Source: Rhodocollybia butyracea
Lineage: Eukaryota > Basidiomycota > Agaricomycetes > Agaricales > Omphalotaceae
Assembly: GCA_015501585.1 (NCBI GenBank)
Contig: JADNRY010000400.1
Coordinates: 1 to 54,776 of the forward strand
Reading direction: 5' to 3'
DNA: 54,776 nucleotides
Shown here: one piece after another, positions 1-13,738 of the stretch
Layout of the letters: every line of letters starts with the position of its first letter
Numbering within the stretch: the first letter of the stretch is position 1
Translations under genes and position numbers: made by a program
The notes under the pieces: generated by a model
What the model was told of the DNA's origin: nothing
Databases searched by the model: none
What the model saw: the letters and a program-made list of their open reading frames with translations, nothing else

Positions 1-84
1 GGCGAATGAAGGCGCTAAGAGAAGATAAAAGATTACATAACCCTAATATTGGAGCCTTTCACTTGTATACGTCCACCAGGTCCA

Positions 85-2225
85 ATGAACTGGCTTTCCT
101 CGTTGTTCTCTCAAGGTTCTTCGCAGAACTCTCGCAGAGGCCAGGCAATGAGCTCAACGCATGAAGCCTTCTCAATACCAACATCATCTCCCGTCTTCCG
201 CACTCATCCAGATGCTTTCACTCCAGACGCCTTGTAAATACGCCAGATAGCCGTAGTTCATACACTTATCCGCCGCCAAGTCCCGCAGCGTACAATTATG
301 TTCCTTCATTGTGAGTTTTGCTTTGGGAAAATAACTTGAATCTCATTCGCCCTTTTTCTAGCTCAAATTCTCGGCCAAACTCTCTTTTACCACTCATCAC
401 GACCAGTTTCATACACCCATACTTCCACGCTCTGCGTACCCTCCACTAACGCAAACATGGAACCGTTTGCGCACTTGGCTCAACCGAGAATACCCAGAGC
501 TTGGTGACACACTGAATTATGGGATTCTTCCTCAGGACCTCGCTCAGATAGAATTGCAATTCGGCTTTCCATTGCCTGCTGTTGTTCGGGAGTCTTATCT
601 TGTAGTAGATGGCCAGGAAGCAGAGTCTGTGCTGGCTGCGCAGACGGTTTGTTTTTTGGTTTGTACCTGCTTCCGCTGGAGGACGTAGTCGAAGAATGGC
701 GCTTCTGGAGAGAAGTTGACGATGACCCAGGCACCGGAGCAAACCCGCAGCTTCGTGAAGCCATGCAGTCAATACCTCCGAACTGGATTCGCAGAGCGTA
801 TTCTCAGCGTGGCGGATACCTCTCATAGCTGACAAGACTGGTAATTATGTCGGAGTCGATCTCAATCCGGATGAAGATGGCACTAGTGGCCAGGTTATTG
901 TTTTTGGACGTGATTTTGATACCAAGGTTGTCCTTTTCAGTGGTGACGGCCCAGCAGGATGGGCCAGATGGCTCGCTAGTTTTGTGGAGGATCTGGAGAG
1001 TGGAGAAGGATTCGAGATTGGCAGGGGCGAAGATATCTCAGATAGTGAAGACGACGTTGGATACGAGAGTTATTATAACGATGGGTCTGGTTCGGGAGAC
1101 GGAGGCGGCGACACTGGACTAGGTGGAGGTCTACGACTTACAGGAGAATATCGAGGATGGAGCGTCTTGGAAGCCTGGGCAGACAAGAGTGTTAGGAAAT
1201 GGCATGAAGCCGGACTTGTTAAGGATGTTGTGGATGAAAAGAAGGGCAAGTATGTTGTTCTCTTACTCTGAAGAGTGCACCGTTGACATCCATTTCAAAT
1301 AGATGGCCGAAAAGATACCTTCATTAGATGGCTCTGCGGCAGAAGTTGCTATCCCGGTGCTTGCTGACGTCGACGACTTGGAAACTGCAGAGGTAACAAC
1401 ACCAACGGCAAAGACGAATCCGACAGCGATCACTAGAAAAGCGCATCCTAATCTTCCTACAATCTCTATCACGAAACCTCCCATTCCATTACCTGTGGAG
1501 CTTCCTACACCGCGTGATATTGTGGCTCTTCCTTCTCCTCCCGACTCTAGACACTCATCATTTGACGAAGACTTGGAATCTGGTCGTGCCCGAGGTTTAT
1601 CACGAAAGGAGGTATCGGCACCACGCTATGTCTCCTCTCCGGGAAATTCGTCGGCTATGACATCTCCTCCATCCCCGCCCCGGAGGACCTTATGGCCGAT
1701 TCTGATTTAGTGCTCGAGACCACTCCCATTATTCAAAACACAGAATTACCATCATCACCAAATCTTGTCAAGCTTGCTGAGTCCCAGCATGAGCCAGGAA
1801 TCTATTATCGACGCGCCTTCTGATAGCACGCTGATCCAAACAGAACACGAAGAAGCAGCTGCAGTAGAAGACCCCATTGACTCTGACGTGACGATCCGGT
1901 TAGTCGGAGGAGGCGGGTCATCTGGAGGTATCGCAGAGTTGGCGGAGGAGGAGGAAAACTTAGACGAAGCCGACGCAGATGCGGACGTTGCTTCATTGCT
2001 TCCACAAATTCAGTGACATCTGAAGCTACTAATAACGGTACGACCAAGGCGAAAAAACACAAGAAAACGAAAAGTGGGCTTGCTGGACTGAAGAAACTTG
2101 GTTTGAGAAAGAAGAAGGGCTCGGTTAGTAGCGTAACAGATGCTTATGGCGGAGTCCAAGCCATAAAGAACCTCGCTTTTTTACTTATTCTTCGTTGTTT
2201 CTTCAATTTTTCGTTTTCGGATTGA
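85..2225 (+). CDS. SMI1: Smi1/Knr4 family cell-wall assembly regulator, multiply frameshifted
   Basis: Smi1/Knr4 links cell-wall integrity MAP-kinase signalling to beta-1,3-glucan and chitin synthesis. The start at 85 gives MNWLSSLFS followed by a Ser-rich leader ending in HPDAFTPDAL. The SUKH/Smi1 core is at about 467-1030 (REYPELGDTLNYGI, LPQDLAQIELQFGF, then after a frame change EDVVEEWRFWREVDDD and NYVGVDLNPDED, DGPAGWARWLASF). A Ser/Pro-rich tail follows to a Lys-rich end (KKHKKTKSGL). An intron is likely at about 310-361. The frame changes by one base at least near 235, 635, 805 and 1685, and the tail changes frame again near 1795 and 2005. All segments are collinear and on one strand, so I annotate one gene. 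It is either a pseudogene or an indel-affected assembly. The exact 3' end is uncertain. Confidence 0.8.
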
Positions 2226-2570
2226 CAGGACATTATATTTTTTACTTTCATTGTTGCATCTCCACTTTCTTTTCTTATTAGCTATCCATCTCGATCAGCC
2301 AAAACGTTTCTCCCACTCAATAATACGCACAAGTAGTCGATACAGTAATCGTCCATCATTTTCATACGCTCTCATACTCATGTATTCTTTCGTATACCCG
2401 TAATACAATGCATCGTTGCTCTGTTCTCTTGTCGCATGATTGAACGCCCGTATCTTAACAAGCTTATAAGAGTCATTTGTCCAGTCAAATGCTCGCATCA
2501 AGGTTGCAAGTGACATCAGTTGTTAACTTCATCAACTACGACCAGCTACCACTTCGACTTTGGAAATATA

Positions 2571-3638
2571 ATGTCGGTAAACACCAGTAGCGCTTCCATA
2601 GACAAGCCGGAGCCGCTAATCAGAGTCGCAGACTCTCCCTTCAACGATGATAATGCAGACACCATCTTACGATCTTCAGAACCACATCGATTTTTTTGTC
2701 CACAGCGCAATGCTTTCTGTTGTTTCTCCCGTATTTCGTGATCTTTTTGACCTTCCTCAGGTTCAAAGCCCCCGCTCTACTAGTCCAACAGGGTATTCCC
2801 TGAAACGTTTCGTTCAAATGGCCGAAGACCGTCACAGTTTAGACCTGTTCTTGCGTTGGTGCGATCCAGAGCACACATCCCTGTAAAGATGTCAATCCCG
2901 GACATTGCTACTGTCATTCATCTTGCGGATAAATTCCAGATGGAAGGCGTTGCTGGTCGTGTCGGCCCTCATCTATATCGCTTTATCGACTCGGAACCTT
3001 TCAGCGTTTACTTGTTATCAGCTTTTCATGCGTCTCTGGGGATACCGAGGAAACTTGGGGTAACGATTTGGCTAGACGTGCTGCAAAACAGCTCTTGTCA
3101 CAGCAGATGCCGTTCCAACCACCCGTCCATAAATTCTTCAAAGATATGCCTGCGGTCATCTTGGAACCACTTTATCACTACCATAGGGCATGTGGAATCT
3201 CGATACGCCAGACCATTGAAAGGAAAAACAGTGAATGGTTCTGTGAATGGCCATGGGTAGAAACAGATCTCTTTCAATCAGGATTTCTTAGAATTGATCT
3301 TGGTATTGGATTAGCTTCGAGAGTGCACCTGTGCACATACTCAATACCGTAATTATCTTGGGGAGACAGTACCTGTATGGTGGAAAGCATATTTGACTCG
3401 CTTGTGCGAGCTGCTCGCAAAGCAACCCTCTGTCACAACCATTCTTCACTTGGATCCCAACGATGCACTCATGACCCTCATAACTCGTCAGTGTCAGTGC
3501 ATTAGTACTGGTCCTAATCCAGCCAAGCCTGTTGAGGTTCTTCACGAAGTCAAGAACTTCACTGTTGGCTTACTGGATATGACCGAGAAGGCCATTGAAG
3601 AAGTCTGTTCAACTCTTTCTTCAACTAATTCACACTGA
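2571..3638 (+). CDS. BTB/POZ domain protein, frameshifted
   Basis: This is a typical basidiomycete BTB/POZ protein of unknown role; the fold usually mediates dimerisation or cullin-3 binding. The start MSVNTSSASIDKPEPLIRVA is followed by the family hallmark SPFNDDNADTILRSS, then in another frame HIDFFVHSAMLSVVSPVFRDLF and the LDLFLRWCDPEHT segment. The helical part continues with SIPDIATVIHLADKFQMEGV and ends at about 3638 with EEVCSTLSSTNSH. One-base frame changes are seen near 2690 (CC run), 2882 and 3030. The pieces are collinear and keep the family order, so one gene is inferred. It lies on the same strand as the SMI1 homologue, whose last stop is 345 bases upstream. Confidence 0.75.
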
Positions 3639-4374
3639 ATTCGTGCCTATAGGTTATGCTTGATTTTTCAAAAGCAAAAGCTGCAACGACGTAGAGAACT
3701 TGCCGTTTTTAGTTATCGTCATAGGATATTATGTACGAAAACCGTTAACATCGGATTCATGACGCAATCAGTCCAAGCTTTCCTGCCTGATTAGGACAGT
3801 ACATAGTATGTCGGCAGACTGAGGTTAACCAAAGTATGGCACTACCGTTTCGTTATGGGAGGCTACAAAAGTGGAAACAATCATCAAGGCAAGATACGTT
3901 GCAAAGACTAAAAAAAACTACAGAAGAGCGAGATGTGCTACAGCATTGTTCAAGATGGTATCAAATGGAAATGACATTTCCATCTATTTCCATCATCCCT
4001 GACAGTAAAAGTATTTTGGAGGATCTTCATTTGCCGCTCAACGCGATCGAATCGTGCATTGACAGTAGTGTTATACTGTTAGTCAGGTTCGTGAAATGGG
4101 TATTGGCGCTGTTGGTCAAGTTTGTTAGTTTCCGTGTGTCTAGGCGGCCAGTGCCTAACTTGGCGAGTGGCGAGCCATACTTAGATTATATATCACGTGA
4201 GGCGTAACGCAAGGGCGGCAAAAGGCCGCGCCGCGACTTTGAATAAGTACGTAATATAATTATCTATCGAAGCGAGTAGTAATTTGTCTGAATCTACATA
4301 GACTACAAGGGTCTGAATGTAGGCCGCATCGTTCCAAACCACTTTCCTTTCCTCCACTTTCCTTTCCTTTCACT
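3639..4374. other. Intergenic, no supported gene
   Basis: This is the spacer between the BTB gene and the GH55 gene. A 123-codon open frame at 3836-4207 (plus) has a Lys/Arg-rich start and one Val/Leu-rich stretch, but no recognisable domain, no intron signals and no family resemblance. The last 60 bases before 4375 are pyrimidine-rich (repeated CTTTCC), as is common just upstream of fungal start codons. Confidence 0.5.
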
Positions 4375-7300
4375 ATGCTCAGTATCTTCTGGGTTACTTT
4401 TGGTCTTTTATTGCTAACGACAGTACCAGGACGTGCTGAATCCGGCGGTTCGATAGTCGAAATCTCAATGTCTTCCAATAATATAACAGCGTCGATTGTC
4501 CTGGCCCCGACAGATTCACTCTCACCTACAACGTCCCATTGTGCATACTGGCGAGAGCTCATTAAGCATCAAGGAACCTCTCCATTCAATCCGAACACCA
4601 CCTACGCAGTCTACCGCAATGTCAGAAACTACGGTGCAAAAGGAGACGGGAAAACTGACGACAGTGCTGCGATCAAGTAACCACATTCCGCTGGTCAAAT
4701 TTTACCTCCTCTCATTTACGCTTTGTTAGTCTCGCCATCTCGATGGTGGTCGCTGTGGAGGTGGAAACTGCTCATCGTCTACGTATGCCACAATCAGCTT
4801 AAGGATTTTTGCCGATACTGATTCTTATTTCGGCTCTCTAGGATAACTCCAGCGGTGGTGTACTTTCCTTCTGGGTAAGCATCGCGTTTTGACGACTCTC
4901 TTTGATCGTGCTAAAATCCAGTAGGACTTACCTCGTGAAACATTCCATCACTCCATACTACATGACTCAGTTGCTCGGAGATCAAAGGCTCCCCCGACAT
5001 TGTTAGCAGACAAATCTTTCCATGACATGGCTGTAATAGGTAATAAACAAAAAGGATCGTACTCGGGCTATCCTCATCCCCTGCATAGATGCAGATCCTT
5101 ATATTATAAATGGTGGAGGCGCACAATGGTAAATACAAGCATCTTCTATCGTACTTGACATTGATCTCGTCCATACCGATAGGTTTATAAACCAGGACAA
5201 CTTGTAAGCATGACTGGACAGTATAACATTCTATCACCAACTCGATCCATTGCCTTTAGTTACCGTACTGTCAAAAACTTTGTGATCGATGTTCGCAGGT
5301 TTGTGTTCTCAATAATCTACGGTGCTACAGTACTCAAGCCTTTCCAGGTACCTGCTAACAATTCGCAAGGGACTGGTGAATCAGACCGCCTCCAATCGTA
5401 CAGTATCGTTAACAATATTTAGGCATTCACTGGCAGGTGGCACAGGTCAGCCTTTCGTTTTCCATCTGACAATTGGGTTCTCGAGCTGATTTTTTTCTAG
5501 GGAACCAGTCTGCAAAATATTGTTTTAATATGTCTGAGGATCCCGATACGGCTCATCAAGGCATTTGGATGGAGGTAAGCGAGTTTCTTCCATTCAGACC
5601 ACTTGTAGTATGACGAATTCATGGAGAATGGGATGGAGTCAGTGAATTTCTTCAATCCAGAGCCGTTATATTGACGGATGATATCAAGGTTTTATGGGTG
5701 ACTTGGTAAGTTCAGAACCTCCCGACTCGGACGACCATATAACTATGCTTATACAAAGTTAGGTCTTCAATGTAAGAACTTAACTTCGGAGAAGTGCTAC
5801 GTTTGATTTTCTTCGCGCGCTCAGGGAGGAAAGTTTGGAATGTGGTCGGAAACCAACAGTACGTGTATCCCTTCATCATTGTAATTCCATTTCCGCATGC
5901 CAACAAAGTCGTGTAGATTCACTGTTCGAAACGTTATAATGAATAACTGCAAGACTGCAGTGTTTGGGTATGGAATCTCTCCTATGTCATTTTATTGATC
6001 ATCGTTTACAAGAGATCAGGTGTGGAACTGGGGTATGTCCTCTTTGCATGTGGTGACGATTCACAATCCCTAAAAAAAGCTCCAAGGATGGACGTTTCAA
6101 GGGATTACGATCAACAACTGTAGCGTGAGTCATTCGTTTTCTAAATCGATAGCAAAAGTGAACCCTCCACATAGGTTGGATTCGATCTTCTTACTGGCGG
6201 AACAACTTCAGCAACTCAAGTAGGTCTGCGTTAATCAAAAACAGTCGCTTTTTGATATATTGTCGGACAGAGCGTTGGCGCCGAAGCGATAATCGACGCT
6301 GTGGTCAATGACACGCCTTACTTTGTTCGTTCCTCAAACAGCAGTACTCATCAACTCTCGGGCTCACTGGTTCTGGTCAACGCCAAAACTCAGTAACGTC
6401 TCGGTCGCTGTGGGAGCTATCAATCAGACAAAACCGTTTCTTGCCGGTACAGCGGGCGTAATGAAGATAGCGGCCTGGGGTCAGGGCAATACGTATAAAG
6501 GAAGCAACCCGAACTTTAATTTTACTCAAGGCAACATCGATATTGCTCGTGTCTCTGACTGTCTTCTCGATTCGGAGGGTCGGATAGTTAGCAAAGTCGC
6601 CCTCAATATGAAGACTATCATCTGGACCAGATTGTTAGTGCAAAAAGTTATGGTGCGTTCAGACTTGTTTAAATATCAAGCTAGTGCTTGCGTTGACTGC
6701 ACTCAATTCAGGACTCAAAGGGGACGGTGAAGTCTGTCCGACCCCTTATGTGTGATAAGGAGATTCTTACCTAGTTTGATTTTAGACTGATGATACATGC
6801 GCTTTTTCAATCCCTTCTTGACGAAGTAAATGGTCTCATGCCAGTCTCGATGCTCTGCTTCTCAACGTCTTTTCCAGTGTGCTGCAAATAATTTGATCGT
6901 CTTCCTGGATGCTGGTGTCTATATTCTGAAATCCACTCTCGTAATTCCTCCAAGTACTTGCGTTGTACTTCTCGTGTAATCATCGCTGATTTTTTATCGA
7001 GATACCCGCCTCACGGGAGAAGCTTGGTCGGTAATATCCGCAACGGGTCCCTTCTTTGCGGACCAGGAAAATCCACAAGTGGCTGTTCGCGTTGGCGAGA
7101 AAAGGATCTGAAGGGATTGTTGAAATTACGGACATCGTCTTCAGTACGAAAGGCCCAGGTGAGTATATCTGTAGTCGTATATGCTTCATCTAAATCCAGG
7201 GTGGAAGCTCCCGGTGCGATCTTGGTCGAATGGAACATCAGAGATCCGGCAGGTGCGCCTGCCAGTGCTGGTATGTGGGACAGTCATTTTCGGTACGCTG

Positions 7301-8547
7301 TTCTCTTCGTCGCATATCTATGTACTCAATTCTGGTACGTAGAGTGGCGGAGGTAAAACGAAAAGAATTTTACGGGATTCGTGGCTGAGACTATTATAGC
7401 TGCTGGGACAAACATGGATGTCAAGGAATGTCCAGCCGGGACGGTCAATCCCAAAGCCTGCACTGCAACTTTTCTGTCTCTCCACATCACAAACTTCGCC
7501 ACGGCATATTTGGAAGTAGGTGATCACTTGATGCTCTTTGGTCCTCTGTTGACTCAGGTTCTCTCTGCAGTCAACGTAAGTTTAACGATCTTTTGCGGGT
7601 ACGTCTTAAGTGGATTTTTATTGTTGGTCTAGGTGGGTTTGGATTGCAGGTAATAGTCCAGTCCCCAGAACGAAAATATAACTTGACATTTTGCTATTGA
7701 AAAGATCATGGGTTAGAGTATGAAGACCAGAATAAGCAGCTGGAACTATATGCTGGACGTGGCGTCCTGTCAGAATCTCAAGGACCTGTCTGGATGATAG
7801 GAACAGGTGAGTTTCACAGAGTGTATGCGTCTTCTATTCACACAATGATCAATTATTGTAGCATGTCAGTGAAAAGTACTACTATACTTTCTATTCCAAC
7901 GCTCTTATCTTACAGCTGAACATCATGTAATTTACCAATATCGCTTGGTGAACGCAAAGGACCATTACCTCGGCTTGGTGCAGACAGAGACAGTAAGTAC
8001 TATAATCCGATCTGTCACGTTTGATTCTCATTTCTTTTTTATCAAGCCCTACCAGTAAGCGCACAAATTAGTTTTTGACTGCGTGTGATTTCCTTATCAT
8101 GTTGCAAGCCAACCCATACCGGCAGTACCCTTTCCCTTCACTCTAAATGAGGCATACGGGGACCCCACGTTCACCAAGAATCTCTCCTCTGCGTGGGCTC
8201 TCAGCGTGGAAAGGTCGCAAGGCATATTCGTTTTCGGTTAGTGAACACATACATACATACGGAAAAAATGAACCAAAAAAATTGATGTACCTCTCTGTGC
8301 AGGCGCTGGGTTCTACAGCTTCTTCACCAACTACACCCAGAACTGCAGCACTAGTGAAGGAGTCTGCCAGACTCAAATCGTCGATATTGATGATGAATCC
8401 GACATCCAGTTGCTCTCTGTTTCCACCGTAGGTGCGCAGTTCCTCGTTTCTGTAAACAAAAAAGGTGTTGCACGCCAGCAGGATAGTCGGAATGGATTTG
8501 CGGACACTATAACAGCCTGGAACCCAGCGTGGAGCTGTAGTACATAA
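4375..8547 (+). CDS. Secreted GH55 family exo-beta-1,3-glucanase
   Basis: GH55 enzymes release glucose from beta-1,3-glucan and act outside the cell in wall turnover or glucan use. The protein starts with a signal peptide (MLSIFWVTFGLLLLTTVPGRA) followed by a YWRELIKHQGTSPFNP segment and the first right-handed beta-helix repeat (NYGAKGDGKTDDSAAI). Further landmarks are GGGAQW, HQGIWME, GFMGDL, TFQGITINNCS, AEAIIDAVVNDTPYFVRSS and a second GDG-TDDT repeat near 6727-6800 that marks the two-domain GH55 fold. The end is AWNPAWSCST, stop at 8545-8547. At least 15 short introns explain the 4.2-kb span. Single-base frame breaks occur near 4741, 4982, 5130 and 6595, mostly beside homopolymers. Family assignment is firm; integrity is not. 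Confidence 0.87.
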
Positions 8548-8770
8548 TTCTTACTGGATGATAGATACAAAAAAAATAGATGGTTGTGTCACCTGATCGT
8601 GTTTCAAGGAGCTAACGTGACGCGTCAGACGATCAATGAAACTTCTCACAAACACACCATCTCGGGAATTTTGCCGAGCCTTATCGTTCGCGATATATAG
8701 CCTGTATGATATAAAACACTTGTAACTCGCCCACTGACTGTCGAACGGAAACCCCCACTGCTTACACACC

Positions 8771-11392
8771 ATGGCAACTCAAGCAAACTCTGTACCCCAC
8801 CCTGTTCTTGTGCAGGTACGTTACACACAGCGATAACTTATCTCAATAACTCACGGCTTCCGACCTGCAAGGTGGATCCTTTTGTGTAAGTAGTTCCTGC
8901 GTCCTAAGACCTTGAGCACCTTTCTCACATTCAAGCGAAGGCCGGCTGATCAACAGAAGGTGAGAACGGACTCTATCATGATTCTTCTGGCCAAGTTATG
9001 CTGTATCTCCAGGGTCTTCATAATCGCTGGCAGTAAGGGGTGTTGCTTCTGGATCCTTGTGAGATACTCAGCCTGTTTTAGTCCCGATATTCCAGCATAT
9101 GCGACCGTAAAACCAGGAGAAGTCCGTCAAACCTCGTTAACATTCTCGTAGTCTCCGTGAACTAAATTTTGAGTGCAGGTGTTCAAGATTCAATGTGTCG
9201 GTGGGTACGCGGCTGTCGGTAAAGGATGACAAGCTAAACTCCCACCAGACTGGACCGGAGCCCAAATCGGCAACAATGACTGTAGAATTCCATCTCAAAT
9301 TTAACCAATTAGATCCACTTACGAATTTGCTTGTAGGTAGCGATGACATTAAGAACGTAGATTTGACTAGGGTTCATAATCTATCTGGTCCTATCGCCGT
9401 TGAAGGTGCAGAACCTGGAGACTGTTTGGTTGTCGACATTCTGGATGGTGCACATATAATTCAACGTTTCTAACGAAATAAACTAACCGACGATCCACAG
9501 TAACTCCCTTCGAGAAGATGCCTTGGGGGTACACCGTAACTATCATTATGATTATCAGACGAAGCGTGTTCACCGAAAGTCCACATGATCCAGGGTATTT
9601 TCGAGCTCGAGAACGGTGGTGGCCTCTTTGGTAGGCTTCTCAACATTGATGTTCCTTGATGAGGTATTTTATCCGGTTCAACAGCCAGAGAGTTCAATAG
9701 TAAAGCTGCTAAAGCCATCTGGGACTTCAAAGGTAATATTATTCATACTTTCAAGTAACCAAGGGCGATTTTTATGTTTTCGATAGGGATCTATGCCACA
9801 TCTAGACACATCCCTGGAGTCCGGTGAGTGTCTATCCACAACCCTTCTAGGTTGTAGCTTATCCTTGTTCCGATCTGTTGGATAGTTTCGCTGGTGTCAG
9901 TCACCCCGGTCTAATTGGTACAGCTCCGTCGGCGGAGCTCCTGGCCACCTGGAACGAACGTGAAAGAGGCCTGATCTCTCTACACGCTACTTCAGTACCG
10001 CCTGTAGCATTTGCTCCTGAACCTAAGGGTGCCTATGTTGGCCAGGATCTCGACCCTCAACTTTTGGAAAAGATTGCAACGGAGGGAGCAAGGACCATTC
10101 CAGGTTTTTTTCGTTAGCCTTACAAGAATTATCCTATGTGCTCATAGGGAACTATCCTAGGTAGGGAACATGGTGGAAACTGCGACGTGAGCGCTATGAA
10201 ATAAGCAAGTACGCAATCTTTAGCTAAATTGTTCAAAATGTAGATTAAGAACCTTTCAAGGTATGGCTAAAATAGCAACTACGCTACTAGGAGATTTATG
10301 TTGACCACTCGATTTCAGAGGTTCTCGATGCTACTTCCCCGTTTTTGTAAAGGGTGCTCATCTATCCGTCGGGGACTTACACTTTTCACAAGGAGACGTA
10401 GGTTTAGCGGTTGAACACTAGCAGTAGCTAATTATTCCTTGCCTTTTATCAAGGGAGAGGTACGTCCCGCTATGCTACAAACCTAACTCGCCCAGCGTTT
10501 CTGATGTCCCGCCAGATGTCTTTCTGCGGTGCTATTGAAATGGCAGGAATTGTCACTTTTAGTACTAGCATTATCAAGGGAGGAATTGAGAAGTTTGCGT
10601 TGAAGCAACCAATTTTTCTGGTAAGTCCTGATGTCTTAGAGATCTTGAATACAGGACCAAGAGAGCTGAAAATCCAACAGCCGTCTCCAATTGACCCCTT
10701 GTACTCTGCCAAAGTGCGTGAATTCGCATCTGCGTGACGAATTTAATAATGTTAACCCATCTCTAGCTCATTTTCGAAGGTATTAGTGTGGACTATCGTA
10801 CGTTATACACCCACCGTTCGGCACAAGCTCAGTTGTCTTTCAGACGGTGATGGAAAGCAATACAACATGGACGCGTGCGTTGAACCATATTGAAGCATCT
10901 AATACCAGTCTCAACGCGTATGGGCAGTACGGTCGCCTATAAACAGGCAGCTTTGAATGCAATCGCCTATCTGATGAAGGTGAGCGCATGTTCCTGGACA
11001 GTACATAGATCTGAAGTTATAAAAAATCCTAGATTGGATATAGTAGGTCTTCTGAGTATTTTTTCCTTGATTTTTAATATCAGTCTCCACTTAAGCTCGT
11101 GAGCAAGCGTGTAAGCCTCAGACCCTCTCTTACTGTGTAGCCGATTAAATAAAACATTTTCAGATCTTCTACTCTCCGCTGCTCCTGTTGAGAGCCATGT
11201 CGGAGCCATGGTCGACTCTCCCAATGCATGTGTCACTTTGGCACTACCTCTTGGTATCTTCGAACATGTAAGTTCATCCAGTCATATGTCACCACACTAC
11301 TGAAAATGCAATAGGATATTCTCCCTAAGGAGGATGGTCTCAAGAAACTTGATTTCGGACAATGTGCGATCCGAAGCGATGGTGTAGTTTAA
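8771..11392 (+). CDS. Acetamidase/formamidase (FmdA/AmdA family)
   Basis: This family hydrolyses formamide or acetamide to ammonia and the carboxylic acid, feeding nitrogen metabolism in the cytosol. The start MATQANSVPHPVLVQ lies 223 bases after the GH55 stop. Landmarks in order: KNVDLTRVHNLSGPIAVEGA, EPGDCLVVDILD, TPFEKMPWGYT, GIFELENGGG, HIPGVRFAGVSHPGLIGTAP, ATWNERERGL, ARTIPGREHGGNCD, GAHLSVGDLHFSQGDGE, MSFCGAIEMAGIV, KQPIFL, GAMVDSPNACVTLALPLGIF. These are the conserved FmdA_AmdA blocks. The gene has more than ten introns and I found no frameshift. The stop is at 11390-11392, convergent with the CoA-transferase 298 bases away. Formamide versus acetamide preference cannot be told from sequence. 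Confidence 0.88.
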
Positions 11393-11689
11393 GCGTTGAA
11401 ATGATGCTTCATTCGTGTAATTCTATTGTCTATGGTATAATGTATATCTTATCACACCACGCTTGATCAAAAAGGAGAAAAGAAACGCTCACTCCGACCA
11501 GAAACGTTCTCCAGTTTCAAGGCATTAGAGGATTGACAAATACAACATGAGTGATAGTAGAAAGTGCAATACGAATTATTGAGCATCACTGATATCCTTA
11601 GCCCTTCGAGATAATTGGTATAACTAATTCCTACTCGACTCACACCTCCTCGAGGCATAATAGGCTTAACTGACTTCATTCTGGCGATA
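11393..11689. other. Convergent 3' spacer
   Basis: This is the shared 3' region between the acetamidase (plus) and CoA-transferase (minus) stops. It contains AT-rich stretches such as TATGGTATAATGTATATC near 11432. No open frame with family resemblance is visible. Confidence 0.5.
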
Positions 11690-13738
11690 TTAAAAAGCAC
11701 CAACGTTGGAGGGGACCTTGAAACCACATCCGGTTTTCTTCTTCAACTCTTCAATCGTTGTGCCTTCTGCAATATCAACAAGCGTAAGACCACCATTCTT
11801 CCTATCAACCTCAAACACTGCAAGTTCTGTGACGATGGTGCTGACGGTACGAGCGCCAGTGAGAGGGAGAGCACATTTTTCGAGGATCTTGGGGGAGCCA
11901 TCCTTAGCACAATGTTCCATAACCACGATCACTTTGGTTTTGTCTGGGTTGGAGACGAGGTCCATGGCTCCGCCAATACCTTTGACCATTTTACCTGGGA
12001 TCATGAAGTTGGCAATGTCACCAGCTGCTGAGACTTCCATAGCCTGGAAGTAAGTTAGACGAGGAAATCGGAATATGAATTCGAAGCTTACACCAAGGAT
12101 AGAGACGTCGATGTGTCCTCCACGGATCATGGCGAAGGATTCGCTCGAGTCTGCGATGGAAAGTCAGCACCTGGAAGTAAAACCATCGATGCGACGCACC
12201 GAAGCACGATGCACCAGGTAGCAGAGTAATAGTCTCTTTTCCTGCGTTGATCAGGTCCCTATCAAGGTCGTCAGAGAAAGATAATAGGGTTAGTTGAACG
12301 ACCTACGCGTCAAGTTGCTCCTTGGTAGGATACGGTCCCATGCCGAGGATACCATTCTCACTCTGCAGCCAGACTTTGACATCTTCGGGGAGATGCTCCG
12401 GAACTAAAGTAGGCATACCGATACCAAGGTTTACATAGAATCCATTCTTGAGTTCCTTTGCAGCACGTTTAGCAATGCGGTTACGCATTGTTTGAGCGGC
12501 AGCCTTTTCTGGCGTGATATCCGCGGTAGGTTTGTTTTCTTGCCCAGCTTTGGAGAGAGTTATGACCTCAATTTGCTTGGGAATCGTGGCCTTGACAATC
12601 CGATCGACGTATACCGAGGGTAGATGGATGGCATTGGGCGATAGTTTACCAACCGGGACAATTTCTTCAGCCTATAAATGTAAGCTTGAGAGATCCAGTC
12701 AAAGTCGGTCATTATAAACACACCTCGACGATGGTCACCTTCGCGTTCTTGGCCATTGGTGTGCTAAAGTTCTGAGATCCGTATCTAACATCTCGAAATT
12801 TAAAATAGTTAAAACGCGACTTTGAGTACAACTCACCGGAAAACGCAATTGCCAATCTCATCAGCCTTCCATGCATGAACGAAAGCAACGTCGCCAGCAA
12901 TAGCAGGTTCCAAAACATATTTTTTACCGTTGATCTCCTTGGTTTCCTTCGGAATACCAGGGATGGCGATACCTTTAGTATAACCACCTGGGTTGTATCT
13001 AACAGGTATAGAACCTTCCTCAACAGCCGTGGAGGCACCAGTGGGAGTGAAGAATGCAGGGATACCAGCGGCATGTGCACGAATTCGTTCTGCGAGGGTA
13101 CCTTGTGGCACTAGTTCTAGAGAGATCTTGCCTTCTAGGTAGAGAGTCTCGAACTTCTTGTTTCTAGGTACTGAAGGTTTAGACGTGACGGGAGCGAAAG
13201 ATACCGTGCATGCACGTACCCGCCAGGATACGAAGCAACTATCTTCTCGAGTTGCTCTGTATTGAGTAACTTGCCTATAGATTCCACGGATTAGCACAAG
13301 GTCCGAAGATGTCCGAAGACATTCCCATGAACTGACCTAAACCATGGTCTCCAGCTCCTGCATTATTCGACACTCCCACAAGCTTATTTACCTCGTTCTT
13401 CCTCTTTGCTAATGCTGCTAATAGAGTATCTGGGAACTCTTAAATCACGAGTTGAAATCGGAAACCTTGCGAGATATTTACCAGGAATGCCAGCTAGCCC
13501 AAATCCTGAAACACCCGATGTTAGAACACGCCAAAGATAGGATAGAATAACGCGGACCTCCGCAAAGCAAAGTATCTCCCGACTTTATGTCTTTGACTGC
13601 TTCATCTGCAGAGTCCCATACTTTGGATTTTCGGGGAGGCGTGCCAGCAGTGGAAGTAAAGCGTACACGAGAAACAGTCGAAACACGGAGGGAGATGTGA
13701 ACGTTGACGAGCCGTACAGAGGACTTGGGTCGGAACAT
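11690..13738 (-). CDS. Succinyl-CoA:3-ketoacid CoA-transferase, mitochondrial
   Basis: SCOT (class I CoA-transferase) moves CoA from succinyl-CoA to acetoacetate, the first step of ketone-body use in mitochondria. The N-terminus ([18 protein letters not shown]) is rich in Arg and Ser and lacks acids, as expected for a targeting peptide. The alpha part has [64 protein letters not shown] and [14 protein letters not shown]. The beta part has [31 protein letters not shown] and [12 protein letters not shown], whose Glu is the family's CoA-thioester nucleophile. The end is [13 protein letters not shown], stop at 11690-11692. About seven introns, all with plausible splice sites and no frame break. 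Length fits the usual 520 or so residues. Confidence 0.93.

Noticed and set aside
2295..2516. Minus-strand 73-codon open frame with protein-like composition
   Set aside because: It has no family features or intron signals and lies in the 3' region of SMI1. It starts MSLATLMRAFDWTND, but nothing else supports it.
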